Source of the DNA: Crocodylus rhombifer
Taxonomy: Eukaryota; Chordata; Crocodylia; Crocodylidae
Assembly: GCA_038503035.1 (NCBI GenBank)
Contig: JAVSML010020816.1
Location: 62,001-126,000, forward strand
Length of the DNA: 64,000 bases
Direction of reading: 5' to 3'
The notes beneath the pieces were generated by a model. That model made no database searches, was not told the origin of the DNA, and was given only the letters and a program-made list of their open reading frames with translations. The position numbers and the translations under genes are program-made. Shown in pieces: positions 1 through 9,924 of this stretch (the stretch's first letter is position 1; each line of letters opens with the position of its first letter).

Positions 1-67
1 ATGAAGAACCATCAGAATGGCATGGGAAGAAGTGAAGACTGCTACACAAGCCTGATGAACAAGGATC

Positions 68-259
68 CTGGTTTTCTGTGATCAAAAAAAATCCCCAATT
101 TTCAGGGATAACCCAAAATCCACATTTTTCCATGATCAAAATGAAACACCATTATACATTTATATTAGTGGTATTTCATTTTAGTAATGGAAAAATGTGG
201 ATTTTGGGTCACTTTTTTTAACCCCCAAATTGAGGATTTTTTAAATCAGAGAAAACCAG
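68..259. mobile_element. Palindromic MITE (snap-back DNA element)
   Basis: The left half (from CTGGTTTTCTGTGATC) is nearly the reverse complement of the right half (ending in GAGAAAACCAG). The two arms of about 85-90 bp are separated by a short AT-rich loop near 150-170. Both arms contain the AAATCCACATTTTTCCAT core in opposite orientation. No coding capacity is present. This structure fits a non-autonomous snap-back MITE. The superfamily cannot be assigned because no clear target duplication is visible. Confidence 0.75.
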
Positions 260-640
260 AATCTGTGCTGATGAAGATAGAAAAAAATAAATGGAAGATG
301 GAAGACAGCTTTCCAAATGAAAGAAAGACTGACTGACCAAAATAGGATTAATTTGCTTTTGAATCTGTTTCTGGTGGAAACCTAGGTTTTCAACTAACCT
401 TTTTCATGAAAAGTATAACTGTCTGCTTTCTGTGGAAACCTTTCATTTTTATCCTCAAAAAAGCCAAACACTTCAAAATTAGGATGCATTCTGTTACAAG
501 TTGAAAAAACAAACAAAAAAATCAATTAAGAATGTTGCACAGCTGTATCAATAGAAGTTATAATTAGAGATGCTCCCTAATAGAAGTCTGTGGGAGCTCC
601 AGTTGGGAGATGTTTACTCATTTAGGGATCAGGTAGCTAG
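260..640. other. Unassigned AT-rich sequence
   Basis: No open reading frame, repeat or regulatory motif could be supported in this stretch. Confidence 0.5.
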
Positions 641-750
641 TTAGGGAGAGACCAAGGGTCCGCAGAGGTTATCTACTGCTCCACAATAAAATTCATTGTT
701 TAGTTCTTATTCACTTATGCCTGTTTTTATTTAACCCAGTGATCACTACA
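641..750 (+). repeat. Dispersed repeat, copy 1 of a pair
   Basis: This segment matches 3334-3450 in the same orientation. Both run from a TTAG..GAGA start, through a (C/T)ACT(G/A)..TTCA..TGTTTAGT core, to a shared GTGATCACTA end. It is non-coding. The class is unknown; it could be part of an old DNA transposon or a LINE 3' region. Confidence 0.55.
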
Positions 751-1054
751 AGCTGCCAAGAGTGGGGAATGAAACAGAACTTGAAAAAACTTAAGATCCA
801 AACAGAAGAAGGTGGAACCTGAAAGCAAGTGAAGAAATGCAGTCATGGAGAAGAACAAGGGCCACTGTAAGTGATCTTCCTTTACAGTTATAATCTGACA
901 ACAGGCAAGAAAGTGTTGCAACCTCCTCTGGACCTTCTACTATTGGGTAATAAATTAGAGATCTAGAAAGCATTTGGACAAAAATGTGTGTGTTACCTAG
1001 CAGCTACAGAGGCAGAAATAAAAACTGACAAAGTCAAACAATATATCTTACGTA
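751..1054. other. Unassigned sequence
   Basis: Nothing recognisable was seen. Short minus-strand ORFs here resemble no known protein. Confidence 0.45.
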
Positions 1055-1323
1055 GAGAGTGTATCAACATGAGACACTTACTGTGGAGTTGCCTAGTTAG
1101 CTCCACAGTAAAGCACCACCATCTACATAAGCAATGCTATTAGACCAAATTTTTTATTGCTATGGGATAGTACTGCCCAATACAAGTGCTATTCTAAGGA
1201 GAGATGATTTACCCCTGCCAGCTGGGGCTGCTCTGACCCAGGTCAAACTGCTGCGGTTCCTGGGTGCATGTGTAAACATGGAAGCCAGGAGCAATAAACT
1301 CTGGAGGGATATGTAGACACACC
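1055..1323. mobile_element. GGGCATCTACA-type MITE, diverged copy
   Basis: The left end (GTGTATCAACATGAGACAC) and the right end (reverse complement GGGTGTGTCTACATATCC) form imperfect terminal inverted repeats. Inside are AGTAAAGCACCACCATCTACATA and GCCAGGAGCAATAAACTCTGG. The same internal blocks occur in the copies at 2853-3332 and 51531-52014. It is a short, non-coding, non-autonomous DNA transposon. Confidence 0.6.
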
Positions 1324-1884
1324 CACTAGCTAGCTGCTTCCTTACAGAGGGACTATCTCCCAACTCCCTCAGTCTCCTGTTAGGGAGCATGTCTAAATTA
1401 TAACTTCTTTTAATATATCTGTCCTCTTAACAATAACTACAAAAATCAGTTCACAGAAAAATCAAGTTACACCCATCTACAGAAGAAAGGGAAGAAAGGT
1501 TACTAGCACATCACTATGTAGTGAGTCTTTACCACTCACTTTTCTATTCCCTCCTTCCTGCAGTTCTTTTAACAAGCCTCTGTAATCTTTTAGGAGATTC
1601 CACATTTTTCTCAGACCTATGAAGTATCAGATCCAGCTTCTGATTTGGTTTTAGTGGAAACTTGAGTCCTTATAGAAGGATCTGGCTGGCTTTCATTTTT
1701 GGCATCTGTACTTTAGCACATAGTACAGACTTCATTAGCTACCAGCCACTGAGGCTTTTTCACTCTTTCTGGATAGTACTTGCATTTGTGTCCTTAGGTT
1801 CATTTTTTTCCCATAAGTGCATGGTTGCTTCTTGTCTTCTGGAAGAACTGATTTCTTCCTAAAACTGTCCAGAACTGGGGTGTG
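1324..1884. other. Unassigned sequence
   Basis: No protein similarity or repeat structure was recognised. It lies on the downstream (pol) side of the minus-strand Gypsy relic and might hold unrecognisably decayed pol sequence, but nothing visible supports that. Confidence 0.4.
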
Positions 1885-2820
1885 ATGACCAAGAGGATCA
1901 TCACAGCATGAAAGTTGTGTCTTCTTGCACTGCAGGCATATACTTAGGTAGATTCAGATTCAGTTTCTCACAAGCTTCCAGAGATAAAATAGAGGTCATC
2001 TCCCTAGGTACCACAATGAACGGGCATTTGTATACTCTGTTTTCATACTGAATGCTAATAATACATCTCCCTTTCACTGGTATATTTGGGGAATAACCAG
2101 TTATTTTGATGTTTGTTGGACTTACTTTTGGTCTCAGTTTTAATTTTCTATATTTGTGCTCAGGCAAAATATCAACCTGACCATGAATGCAATTTAAATT
2201 AAATTATTATTCCTCGCACTTACACTGGCAAAACTAAGTTCCTTTCATTGATCTTGCTGGATTCAACCATAACTATAGAAAACCCTTTCTGCGCTGTCTG
2301 CTCAAGAGGTGTTTATGTCGGGGATTTAAAACACCTGGTAAAATTGTTTTTCTTGTTACAGTTAAAACAGAGCTTTCTAAGTTGCTCTCCCTCATTTGGC
2401 AGTCTCCTTGCCAGTGGAAAATTCCACCTTGTGAGGTGGCTTTTTCTGGCCACACGCTTTCATGTCTACTGCATGGAGTATCCCTCTTGGTGCATTCAGC
2501 TCTGCAGTCTGAGCGTTCACACTTTCTGCTGCCCTGCACATTTGGAGAGTCTATTCTAGGGACAAGCCTCCCTCAGGCAAGCACCTTTCTTGTAATGTGT
2601 TGTCGGCAATGCCACAAATAATTCTACATCTAATCATAGATTCTGCCATGTTCCCTTACTCAGTCTCTTTAGTTCAGGAACATACTGATCTATACTTTCT
2701 CCTGTTTTTTGTTTTCACTTAAAAAATCTGAATCTTTCAAGAGTCTAATTCTTTTTATGGCATGCAGGACTCCCCAAATGTAGACAGTATTAGTCTTAAT
2801 TGCATATTTTGGCCTTCTCC
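1885..2820 (-). mobile_element. Ty3/Gypsy-type LTR retroelement fragment (gag to protease)
   Basis: Read on the minus strand, three pieces occur in the expected order for a Gypsy element. A gag capsid-like block lies at about 2730-2560, a zinc-knuckle-like CxxC segment at about 2350-2300, and a protease-to-RT linker block at 2167-1901. No LTRs, reverse transcriptase or integrase are visible, so this is an internal fragment. Frameshifts and stops separate the pieces. It is an old genomic relic with no expected activity. Confidence 0.6.
1901..2720 (-). pseudogene. Broken gag-protease ORF of a Gypsy retroelement
   Basis: The gag part contains ESIDQYVPELKRLS (about 2710-2665), then IICGIADNTLQERCLPE (about 2625-2575) in another frame. 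Both are typical of the conserved C-terminal capsid region of Ty3/Gypsy gag. Near 2350-2300 the reading CFNCNKKNNFTRC resembles a CCHC knuckle in which the histidine is replaced by asparagine. The last open segment (2167-1901, 88 residues) has PFIVV and ILSLEACEKLNL, features of the aspartic protease/RT linker of these elements. The catalytic DSG motif was not found. Stops and frame changes make it a pseudogene. Assignment is from motif order and recognition, not a search. Confidence 0.6.
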
Positions 2821-2852
2821 AAAGGTAAAGGGTTATAAATAGAAGGGTTTCC

Positions 2853-3332
2853 TTCCCCATCTACATGTCCACTTAGTGAATAAACTCCAATGCAATTCAT
2901 GCCAGAGTTTATTGCTCCCAGGCATAGCATCTACACATGCACCTGGGAACACAGCATGTTGAGTCAGGGTGGCACAGCCCCCACAGGCAGAGGGGTCCAA
3001 GGGGGTCAGCCTACCAGCCCAGAGCTGCTCCAACCCAATTCCCATGCTGCAGATGCACTGGTGGGGGGACAAGGGTGCTCCAGTGCAGGACTAGCCAGCA
3101 GGCAGCCCCCACCCTGAAAAACCCTGGTGCCCCAGCCAGCCCCATCAGCATCTACATATGCACTGGTGCACACTAAAAACCTCTGCTGGCTGTTGGTACT
3201 TGTATTTACAGATACTAACCTGCAGAGTTAATTCAACTACTGTGGTCTAAGAGGGCCACAAGTGTAGATGCAGAGACTACTGCACAGCTTATTAGGCAGC
3301 TTTGCAGTAAATGTCTCCTGTAGATGCACCCA
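2853..3332 (-). mobile_element. GGGCATCTACA-type MITE, about 480 bp
   Basis: In reverse complement this copy follows the element at 51531-52014 block by block. It starts GGGTGCATCTACAGGAGACATTTACT, continues through a TAACTCTGCAGGTTAGTA block and GGGGCTGGCTGGGGCA, and ends in GGAGCAATAAACTCTGG plus a GTAGATGGGG terminus. Short plus-strand ORFs in its GC-rich centre are accidental. It abuts the dispersed repeat at 3334-3450. Confidence 0.7.
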
Positions 3333-3333
3333 G

Positions 3334-3450
3334 TTAGTAAGAAAGAGACTCAGGGCCTGTAGAGATTGCCTACTATTCAACAATATAGTTCACTGTTTAG
3401 TCATTTGTATTCATGTAAGCCTGTGTTAATTGAATCTAGTGATCACTATA
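3334..3450 (+). repeat. Dispersed repeat, copy 2 of a pair
   Basis: It is collinear with 641-750, at roughly 70-75% identity by eye. It begins immediately after the MITE end at 3332, whereas copy 1 has no adjacent MITE. The junction may therefore mark a MITE insertion at or near the repeat edge. Confidence 0.55.
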
Positions 3451-3504
3451 AAGGCCAGTTTGTGAGAACAGTAATTCTTATGCTTCATATGGCTTGTCAT
3501 GTAA

Positions 3505-3602
3505 GACTCTGATCATATGGGTGGCTCTTCTTTGGACTCTCTCATGGTTGTCCACGTCCTTGTTAAAGTGTGGTGCCCAGAACTGGACGTAGTACTCCTA
3601 TC
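3505..3602 (-). mobile_element. Small CR1 LINE fragment
   Basis: The segment contains the reverse complement of the CR1 motif that encodes the (Q)FWAPH..KDV...RVQ region just downstream of the reverse transcriptase. It includes CCCAGAACTGGACGTAGTACTCC, as in the copies at 34228-34256 and 36326-36348. Only about 100 bp is recognisable, with no tail. Confidence 0.6.
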
Positions 3603-3854
3603 TGAAAATATCAATTTTCTGTAGGAAAAAATCCCAGCAGTTCTGGATATCATGTTCTTGTGCTCTATCCCTTTCAAATGAAATATCTTGAACTCTTTTT
3701 TGATGTATACCATGTGCAATATTAAAAATAATGTAATTTATATACTCTTTACGTATAATATCTTATAGGTAGATATTGTAAAGTTCTTATTTTGTTTCCA
3801 TTCAGATGGTCCCAAAGCTAGAGGTAATACTTAACACTAAGTTTTGCACACTGG
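3603..3854. other. Unassigned sequence
   Basis: AT-rich sequence between a CR1 fragment and a MITE. No feature was seen. Confidence 0.4.
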
Positions 3855-4252
3855 GGGCATGTCCAGACAAGCACACATGTGCAGAGGTACATTTCCTGCC
3901 ACATGAAAAACAGCGGCACATATCCAGTGTGCAGCAAATTGACCTGGGTGGTGTAGGGGAGGCTGGCCCCAGCAGCTTTATATGGGGTTCTGGGGGCCTC
4001 CTGGGGCAGCAGCAGTACCAGTTCAGCTACTCAAAGCCTGGCCAGCAGCTAGAGCATAGCTCTGGCTAGCCAGGCTCCGTTTCTGATGGCACACACTGCT
4101 GCTGTGTGCTCCGTGCCACAACCATGGGTTGTTTTGACACCAGGATTCCTTGGTGTCGAATTTTGGTGCCGCACTAAAAATTATCAGTGTAGTAAATGGG
4201 TGCTTGTGCACTACTGCTTTGAGGCACATGTGCATTCGTCTGGCCACACCCT
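3855..4252. mobile_element. TIR element, about 400 bp, non-autonomous
   Basis: The left end GGGCATGTCCAGACAAGCACACATGTGC pairs with the right end, whose reverse complement is GGGTGTGGCCAGACGAATGCACATGTGC, giving about 28-bp inverted termini. The GC-rich centre is non-coding. It is related in style (GGGCATGT...) to the GGGCATCTACA elements of the window but forms a separate family. No clean target duplication was found. Confidence 0.7.
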
Positions 4253-5404
4253 AAAGGTGTAATTCTCTTTCCTTTTGCGCATCATAATAGCAGTTTTCTG
4301 GTTAAATACATGACATTTCTTGCCACTTATGAAGAGTGGTGATTCTGTTTCCCCTACACTGTGAACATGCACATGTAGACTTGAAATACATAGTAGGCTT
4401 CATGGTAGCCAGGTATGTGAATGGCTACTTACCTAAGAATGTGGCACCTAGCTGAGTGTAAATCCCAGAAAAAAGCACAAGGGTAGGAATGAAGCTCTCC
4501 ATGTCTTAAGCCCAATGTGAGGGTAGTTGGACACTTGGCTATGAATCCTGAGACATGGGTTCTAAGCATACATGACCCAAATGAGGTCTGAACCTGGCTT
4601 TCTTAGATTCTTCAGGTATTATACCCACTATACCACAGCTTAGGTATTACCTAGCCCCTTCTCCAGAGCTCCTTTTGAAGCTGGGCACGGCCCAACGTAT
4701 AACAGTCAGGGTAAAACACAGGGCCTGCAGCCAGCACCCATCACACTGAACCACACACCATCCAAGTTGATCTCTTCCTCCTGGCCCCACATGGGGCCAT
4801 CTTGAACAAACATGTTAGACAGAAGGCTGGGGAATGCTTATCTTTTGGTGCAATAATTTCAGCACTGTGCTGGGAAGTCAGGCCAGGTACAAAAGTTGCA
4901 TTTATTGCACGGTAAGCACACAGAAAGCACTCTATAGCCATAACCAAACAGATGGTCAGGGTATTTAGAGCACTGTAAAAATGGCAGTTCCCACTCTAAG
5001 ATAACCCTGGGTGCATGTGGTATCAAACTTTAGCACTGTAGGTTAGAGCGCCATACCACATCCCAGCACAACTCACATTAGGTTGCATTCTGCCAGCAAC
5101 CTCTGGGTCTTTGCAGCACCCTGCTCACCCCCACTCCCAGGGCGGTGCTCTAGCATTGGCCAGAGCTCATATGGTCTGCCTGAGCACCAGGCAAGCCCCA
5201 TACCCACTGACAAGAATCAGCAAAAGCTCTGTCCCCAGGCCCACGCACATCCTCAGTCCAGTTAGCGTAGATCCATCCACACAAAGAAACCTATTTATTG
5301 CTGAATTTCTGTTATTGCATATTGTCATGGGCGCTGTTGAGCAAGTGCTGAATGTAGGTCATTTGCTATTTTGCCTCTGCTCACAGTTAGCATTTTTTAA
5401 GAAT
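4253..5404. other. Unassigned sequence, probably old repeat debris
   Basis: It includes a GCACATGTAGAC motif near 4370 like the ends of the local MITEs, but no partner end was found. ORFs at 4741-4947 and 5111-5407 look like chance. No gene is supported. Confidence 0.4.
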
Positions 5405-5726
5405 TAATTCATCTGCATTGATTTCTGGCAATGAGCAAGTTCCCTAATGGATGTGAGGCATGTGGCATTGCCAGAATCATGGTGCACCTGCTGAAAGCCC
5501 CTGGACATTTTGAGATTCTGGAGGCAACCTGAGCAGTGGAGGTCAGGTGATGTGGGAACAGGGACCAGAAGCCTCTGAAGTAAGTGTGAGAACCATGTGC
5601 CAGGAACTGCACCTTCACATGTCCACCACTGCTTCCATCCATCCATGCTCCTAATCTTCCACCCACTCCCCATAGCCAGACCCTCACCCACCCATGGATA
5701 ATGAGACCCCACAACCACCGCTGTAG

Positions 5727-6080
5727 ACCATGGATGAACTCACCCCATCAGCCGCCATTAACCAAACCTGGGCACACAACTAGCAGTTCAGGGAAATAAA
5801 AAATTTCATCACCATCTGGGGTGAAGTGCACACCCAGTGGCATCTCCAGACAGGGCATCAAATCAGAGATGTCTTCAAATGCATTGCTCAGCAGATGCAT
5901 GCATGGGGACACAAGAGACAGTGATTGGAGTGCCTCACCAAGACCATGTTGATGAAGACGCAATATTTCTGCATGCTTAATGTTAGAAAGTGGTCTGTGG
6001 GACAGAGCATGTAATTTTACAAGGATCTGTCCCACCACAAACAGGGTAGATGACACCCCCCCCCCCCACGGGACCAGAGG
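5727..6080 (+). pseudogene. Myb/SANT-like domain remnant of a Harbinger DNA-binding protein
   Basis: Frame-by-frame reading gives FREIKNFITIWGEVHTQWHL, followed by a GHQIRDVFKCIAQQMHAWGH stretch and a KTMLMKTQYF stretch. This pattern resembles the trihelix/Myb fold of Harbinger-type proteins, with its tryptophan-anchored helices, Arg..Val/Ile..Ile-Ala helix and a Lys..Gln-Tyr end. In-frame stops interrupt it and there is no start. In Harbinger elements this protein binds the transposon ends and helps import the transposase. Similarity was judged by eye; a chance match cannot be excluded. Confidence 0.45.
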
Positions 6081-6118
6081 ACCCTACTGAAGGAGGAGGC
6101 GGCACAGGAAGTACCCAG

Positions 6119-6246
6119 GACCATGGATGAACTCACCCCATCAGCTGTCACCAACCAAACCTGGGCACACAACTAGCAGTTCAGGGAAATAAAAGATTTC
6201 ATCACCCTACTGAAGGAGGAGGAGGCACAAGGAGTCCCCAGGGGAC
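6119..6246 (+). repeat. Local duplication of the 5727 segment
   Basis: 6119-6206 repeats 5727-5813 (CCATGGATGAACTCACCCC to ATTTCATCACC) with a few differences. It is then followed directly by CCCTACTGAAGGAGGAGG, which also occurs at about 6080-6117. The second copy therefore lacks the roughly 265 bp that separate these blocks in copy 1, including the Myb-like helices and a C13 tract near 6056. It is a tandem duplication with an internal deletion. Confidence 0.75.
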
Positions 6247-7539
6247 TGTTTCCCACACAGGGGCCACAGCTGTTCCACAATGGTAAGGCTTTCCCCAGCT
6301 CCAGCCAACTGTGATCGGGACACAGGCCCCGGGGAAAATATGGAGCCCCCTGGGTGAGATGGGAGGGGAAAGGAAAGGTCAGCAGAAATGCCAAAGCCAC
6401 CACAGGCCGTCCCCTGTGGTCATAGCCCTCTCTCAGGCCATCATGGCTGAGAAGCCCACAAAGAGATTGTGGCCCAGGTGGGCTAGGAATGCTGGGGCAC
6501 AGGGAGAGGGTGAATTGCTCTCTTTTCCCCAAGCCCCACCCCTCCCTGCTGAAGCATGGAGCCCAGCCAAGGTGCCAGCCCTCCTCCCCCAGCTCTTGGG
6601 TACTTAAGAGAGCATTTCCCATTCTACAGGATCATAAATCTGTATAACTGACATGCCCTTGCCATGATGTGCCTCATGGAAGATTAGAGTCTAAGCACAG
6701 ATACCTCAAGCACTTGCATGTACACAGCTCTTCCTACACCCAAAGCACTCATGGATAGTGTTTATTGAGCTCAACCGGCAAATAGTAAACAGTGGTTTTG
6801 GCAGAGAGCACTCTCAGGTCAGGGGTAAGACACAGCATGCAGCTATATCTGACAACCTTTGAAGTGATGGTGCAGCAGGAATGAGACAAGAAAAAAATCC
6901 AGACTTCCTTGCCTCTCTCCCTCCCAGTCAAGGAAAAGGACACAAGTGATGGAAGGAAGCCAGTGTAGGACCCATTATCTCAGCCATTCAGCTCTCACTG
7001 CCAGGGTGACTCCCAGGTTGCAAGCCTAGACAGGCCGGCAAGCAGCCCAGCAACACTTTTCCCCCTCTCCTCTGATCCGATCTGTGGGTAAAGTCCAATG
7101 GATGCCAGCTGATTCTAATTCTTACAGTACATGTGCTCATTGTATTGACCTGTTAGGGCAACCCCCAACTCCATGCCTGCAGTTGCAGCCCCATCCCAGC
7201 CCCAGATCTGCCCCCAACCTCTCAATTCAACTTCTGAAAGCTAAGCAACTCCTCCCCCTTGTCTGCAGGCTATGCATCTGTGCACAGAAAGCCAACTTGC
7301 AGCAGTCATCATGGTGGATCCCAAATGGGTGGCCAAACACCTGCACAGCATGTGAAAGATGCATACAAGGCACTGGCAAAATTAGGAAAAGATTTTACAA
7401 GTTCCAGTCACAGCTTCTAAACTCTGGCCAGAGGCTGCAGAACCTGGATGAGGAATGAATAGGGACATGCACTGGGGAAATGGACAGGCCAGGTATACGC
7501 AGGTTGGCAAGTTACATGACTAGGGGCCCCAGATGGCCA
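6247..7539. other. Unassigned, moderately GC-rich sequence within the Harbinger-like region
   Basis: ORFs of up to 149 codons (6173-6622 minus, 7084-7458 plus) show no family match. The plus-strand ORF at 7084-7458 ends in basic, Gln-rich sequence that could belong to the decayed Harbinger ORF. No clear domain is visible. Confidence 0.35.
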
Positions 7540-8867
7540 CCTGCAGTTTGGAGGAGACACCCCATAGCACAGCAGAGCTGAGAGAGTTGCAGCACCGGGA
7601 TAGGGAGTTTATGCTTGCTGTATAAACAGTAGCTGAGAGGGAATGCTCCCCACTGTGCCCTCACTGGGAGATACTGAGGATGAGGGTGAGCCAGGACAGA
7701 AGATGTGGCACATGGAAGCCACTGACCCATGATTCAAAAAGGCAAGAAACCATCTGGCAGGGCCCGCTCTGGGAAGCAGCAGTGGGGAGTGGAGCAGCTC
7801 TGGGCTGTCTGAGACCTAATATTGGGGCCATCAAAGACACTCTCCCCCTTTCGGGCCTACCTCACTACCCCTGAGAACTGGCAGTCACCTCAAGCAGTCC
7901 CAGGCCAGTCCCAAAGGGGCACAGGAGTTCTTAGAAAGTAGGGGAGTGCATGGCCCACCAGAGCCAACTGGTTTCTGGGACAGCTTATAGCAGAGCCCCC
8001 CATCCCTGGCTAGTCCACCCACCAGCTAGGAGGCCCACTGGGGAGCTCTTCCACTCCCGGTGGCCCCACTCATGCTCTGAGTCCCACTGTGGGGGAGTAG
8101 TACAGCCTTGGCAGGGATGGGTAATTCCCCATCTTGGGTCAACTGCCTGATATGACCCCCAAGCATCAACAAGGTCTGTGCATCTGTGGTTCTTGAAGTG
8201 ACAGGCATGGCCCCAGCAGCCAAAGGGTCAGGAGGCCCATGTGGGAGAGCCAGGAGTCCTTGTTGCCTTCTGTGGTGATGCCTCTAAACCTGCACCCTGG
8301 TCACCCTGGCTCAGCAGCCAAATCCTGGCCCACAGCTCTCTCAGACAGACATTGGGTCCACAATCATTCAGCTGTCCAGTTCCTATATGGAGAGTGTTAG
8401 GGTGACTGTATTTGGTTCTTTGGGAGCACTGGATTTGCAGCTGAATAAAGGCTTCACTCTGTGTCTCAGCAAAGCTGCTGACCACAAAGCAGAATGATAT
8501 ATTAGAAGTAACATTGCAAGGCACTTAGGCAAGCATTTTTCTAACAATGTTGTAGTATTGTAAGGCTATATAATACATTGTTTAAGGATAACAAGATGCA
8601 GGCCAACAGCTATCGTCAGAGATAAAGCAGAGGCAAGACCTTGGAGATGGTGCTGGAGTCAGCAGGAAACAGCAAGTGACAGAAGCCAGGTTTACGGTCT
8701 TAAGCATGCGCACTTAGCAAAAAGACATGTAAATGAATGACATGCATAGGCAATCCCATGCTAATGAAGGAAACAGTAAACAGGCAGATCTTGAGATAGG
8801 AGGAGATATGGGTGGAACAAAGGAGAGGCAAAGGTGGAGTAAATGTTAATGAATATGAACCAAGGTG

Positions 8868-8873
8868 TATAAA
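8868..8873 (+). promoter_or_regulatory. Putative TATA box of the LTR-like unit
   Basis: TATAAA lies about 75 bp upstream of the AATAAA signal, the spacing expected for a U3 promoter ahead of R in an LTR. There is no independent evidence of transcription. Confidence 0.35.
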
Positions 8874-8945
8874 TGTGAAAAGACCTAATGTTCACGGCAG
8901 CTCCCCAGGTTTTTTGGGAGCTAGTCTGAATCTGCCTCCAATTTG

Positions 8946-8951
8946 AATAAA
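8946..8951 (+). promoter_or_regulatory. Putative polyadenylation signal of the LTR-like unit
   Basis: AATAAA is followed within about 25 bp by a G/T-rich stretch. It lies in the position expected for the R region of the LTR-like unit. Confidence 0.4.
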
Positions 8952-9309
8952 GCTGTTGGCTAGCAATGTGTGCTGGTGTTTCCTCCCTGCTTGCTCCCTG
9001 AGCAACTGGATCCATGAGCAATTAGATCATCGTCTGCCTAGTCATTGGGCACTGCATGGAGTCGGGGTCTAACAGAGAAGTCCTTGGTCTGGACTCCAGA
9101 CCCCTGAAAGTAGGGTGCCAGGTTAAAAGCCCCTACCCTGTGCTTCCCCTCCAAGGTGTCATATTTTTTGAGTTCTGGGCTCAGCGGCATTCTCCCTGGG
9201 GTAAACCCCCGTCCAGGTTTTGTCAGTCCTTTCTCAAACTTCCCCCACCCCCTCCAAAGCTTTGCTTTTTGCATTAAGTGGGAGGAGGGACAAAGCTGAG
9301 GCTCGGGCA

Positions 9310-9437
9310 ATGTTCAACGGGTTTTCTTTATTAAACACAGTTAAAGTTTAGCAACTACAACATATTAAACTGGTCATGTCTCTTCCTTACACCACATTCC
9401 CCTGCATCCTAGTGTGTACATCTGGGGAGACCATGTG
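9310..9437 (+). repeat. Dispersed segment shared with 45686-45812
   Basis: Both copies begin AATGTTCAA(C/T)GGGTTTT and then hold a TTTATTAAA motif. They share GCAACTACAA, a CTCTTCCTT..CACCACATT block and a final ATC(C/T)..GTGT. On the minus strand the TTTAATAAA could be the polyadenylation signal of a lost ORF, which would fit the 3' end of a Harbinger transposase gene, but no coding remnant confirms this. Confidence 0.55.
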
Positions 9438-9526
9438 CGTAAGGTTAGTCAGCCAGGGCTTCAGGGCTCCATGCAGTGCAGGGGCCACCAACATCAGTGG
9501 AGGGGTGATATACAGGCATCCCTGAC

Positions 9527-9612
9527 AAACATGCACACACACACACCAAGCACATGGACACACAAACACACAGAACCCAGGTTTCCAGGGCCACACACAC
9601 ACACTCAGAGAG
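9527..9612. repeat. (CA)n-rich simple repeat
   Basis: Impure CA dinucleotide runs (ACACACACACACC, CACACAAACACACAG, CACACACACACACTC) are interspersed with CCAGG-containing spacers. This is an interrupted microsatellite. Confidence 0.8.
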
Positions 9613-9924
9613 AACTCAGGCATCTGGGACATGGACACACAGAACTCAGGTGTCATGACAGCAGGGGGTTGTGGCCATGGTGCCTTGTGCCCAGCAGCCA
9701 AACAGTGGTTGATTCAGACTTTTGGCTCTACTCAGGAGTCTTCATTAGCCTAGGGAGCTCACAGGGCATGCTGAGAGGCGTGTGAGAGCTCCCTGCACCT
9801 GCTAGGCTTGATCCATGCAGGCAGGCTCTGAGCTGCTCCCCACAGAAGAGCTAACATCTATTGTATTCAGTTCCAACCTAACCCTGGGCACTTAAAATAA
9901 AGCTTGAAAGTTAGAGCACTTCTT

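Larger units (their letters stand above)
5405..8547 (+). mobile_element. Decayed Harbinger-like DNA transposon region (tentative)
   Basis: The plus strand carries Myb/SANT-like and glutamine/glutamate-rich remnants reminiscent of the DNA-binding ORF of PIF/Harbinger elements (5730-6080 and 7540-7640). A matching transposase could not be found and both ends are undefined. The block ends at the LTR-like insertion at 8548 and may resume near 9310. The limits are approximate. Confidence 0.4.
8548..9056 (+). mobile_element. LTR-like unit, about 509 bp, with a possible primer-binding site
   Basis: The unit begins TGTTG and ends CA, and TGG follows at once at 9057 (TGGAGTCGGGGTCTAAC), as expected where a tRNA primer-binding site abuts a 5' LTR. 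A TATAAA box lies at 8868-8873 and an AATAAA signal at 8946-8951, giving a plausible U3-R-U5 order. After it the G/T-rich run GTGTGCTGGTGTTTCC fits a polyadenylation downstream element. No gag or pol and no second LTR follow, so it would be a truncated LTR retroelement. No target duplication was recognised. Confidence 0.5.

Noticed and set aside
2382..2621. Plus-strand ORFs across the Gypsy relic
   Set aside because: The meaningful reading is on the minus strand (gag motifs); the plus-strand frames are shadows.
6053..6067. C13 tract as a functional G-quadruplex or regulatory site
   Set aside because: It is a single homopolymer in a decayed transposon, with no further G-runs spaced for a quadruplex and no gene nearby.
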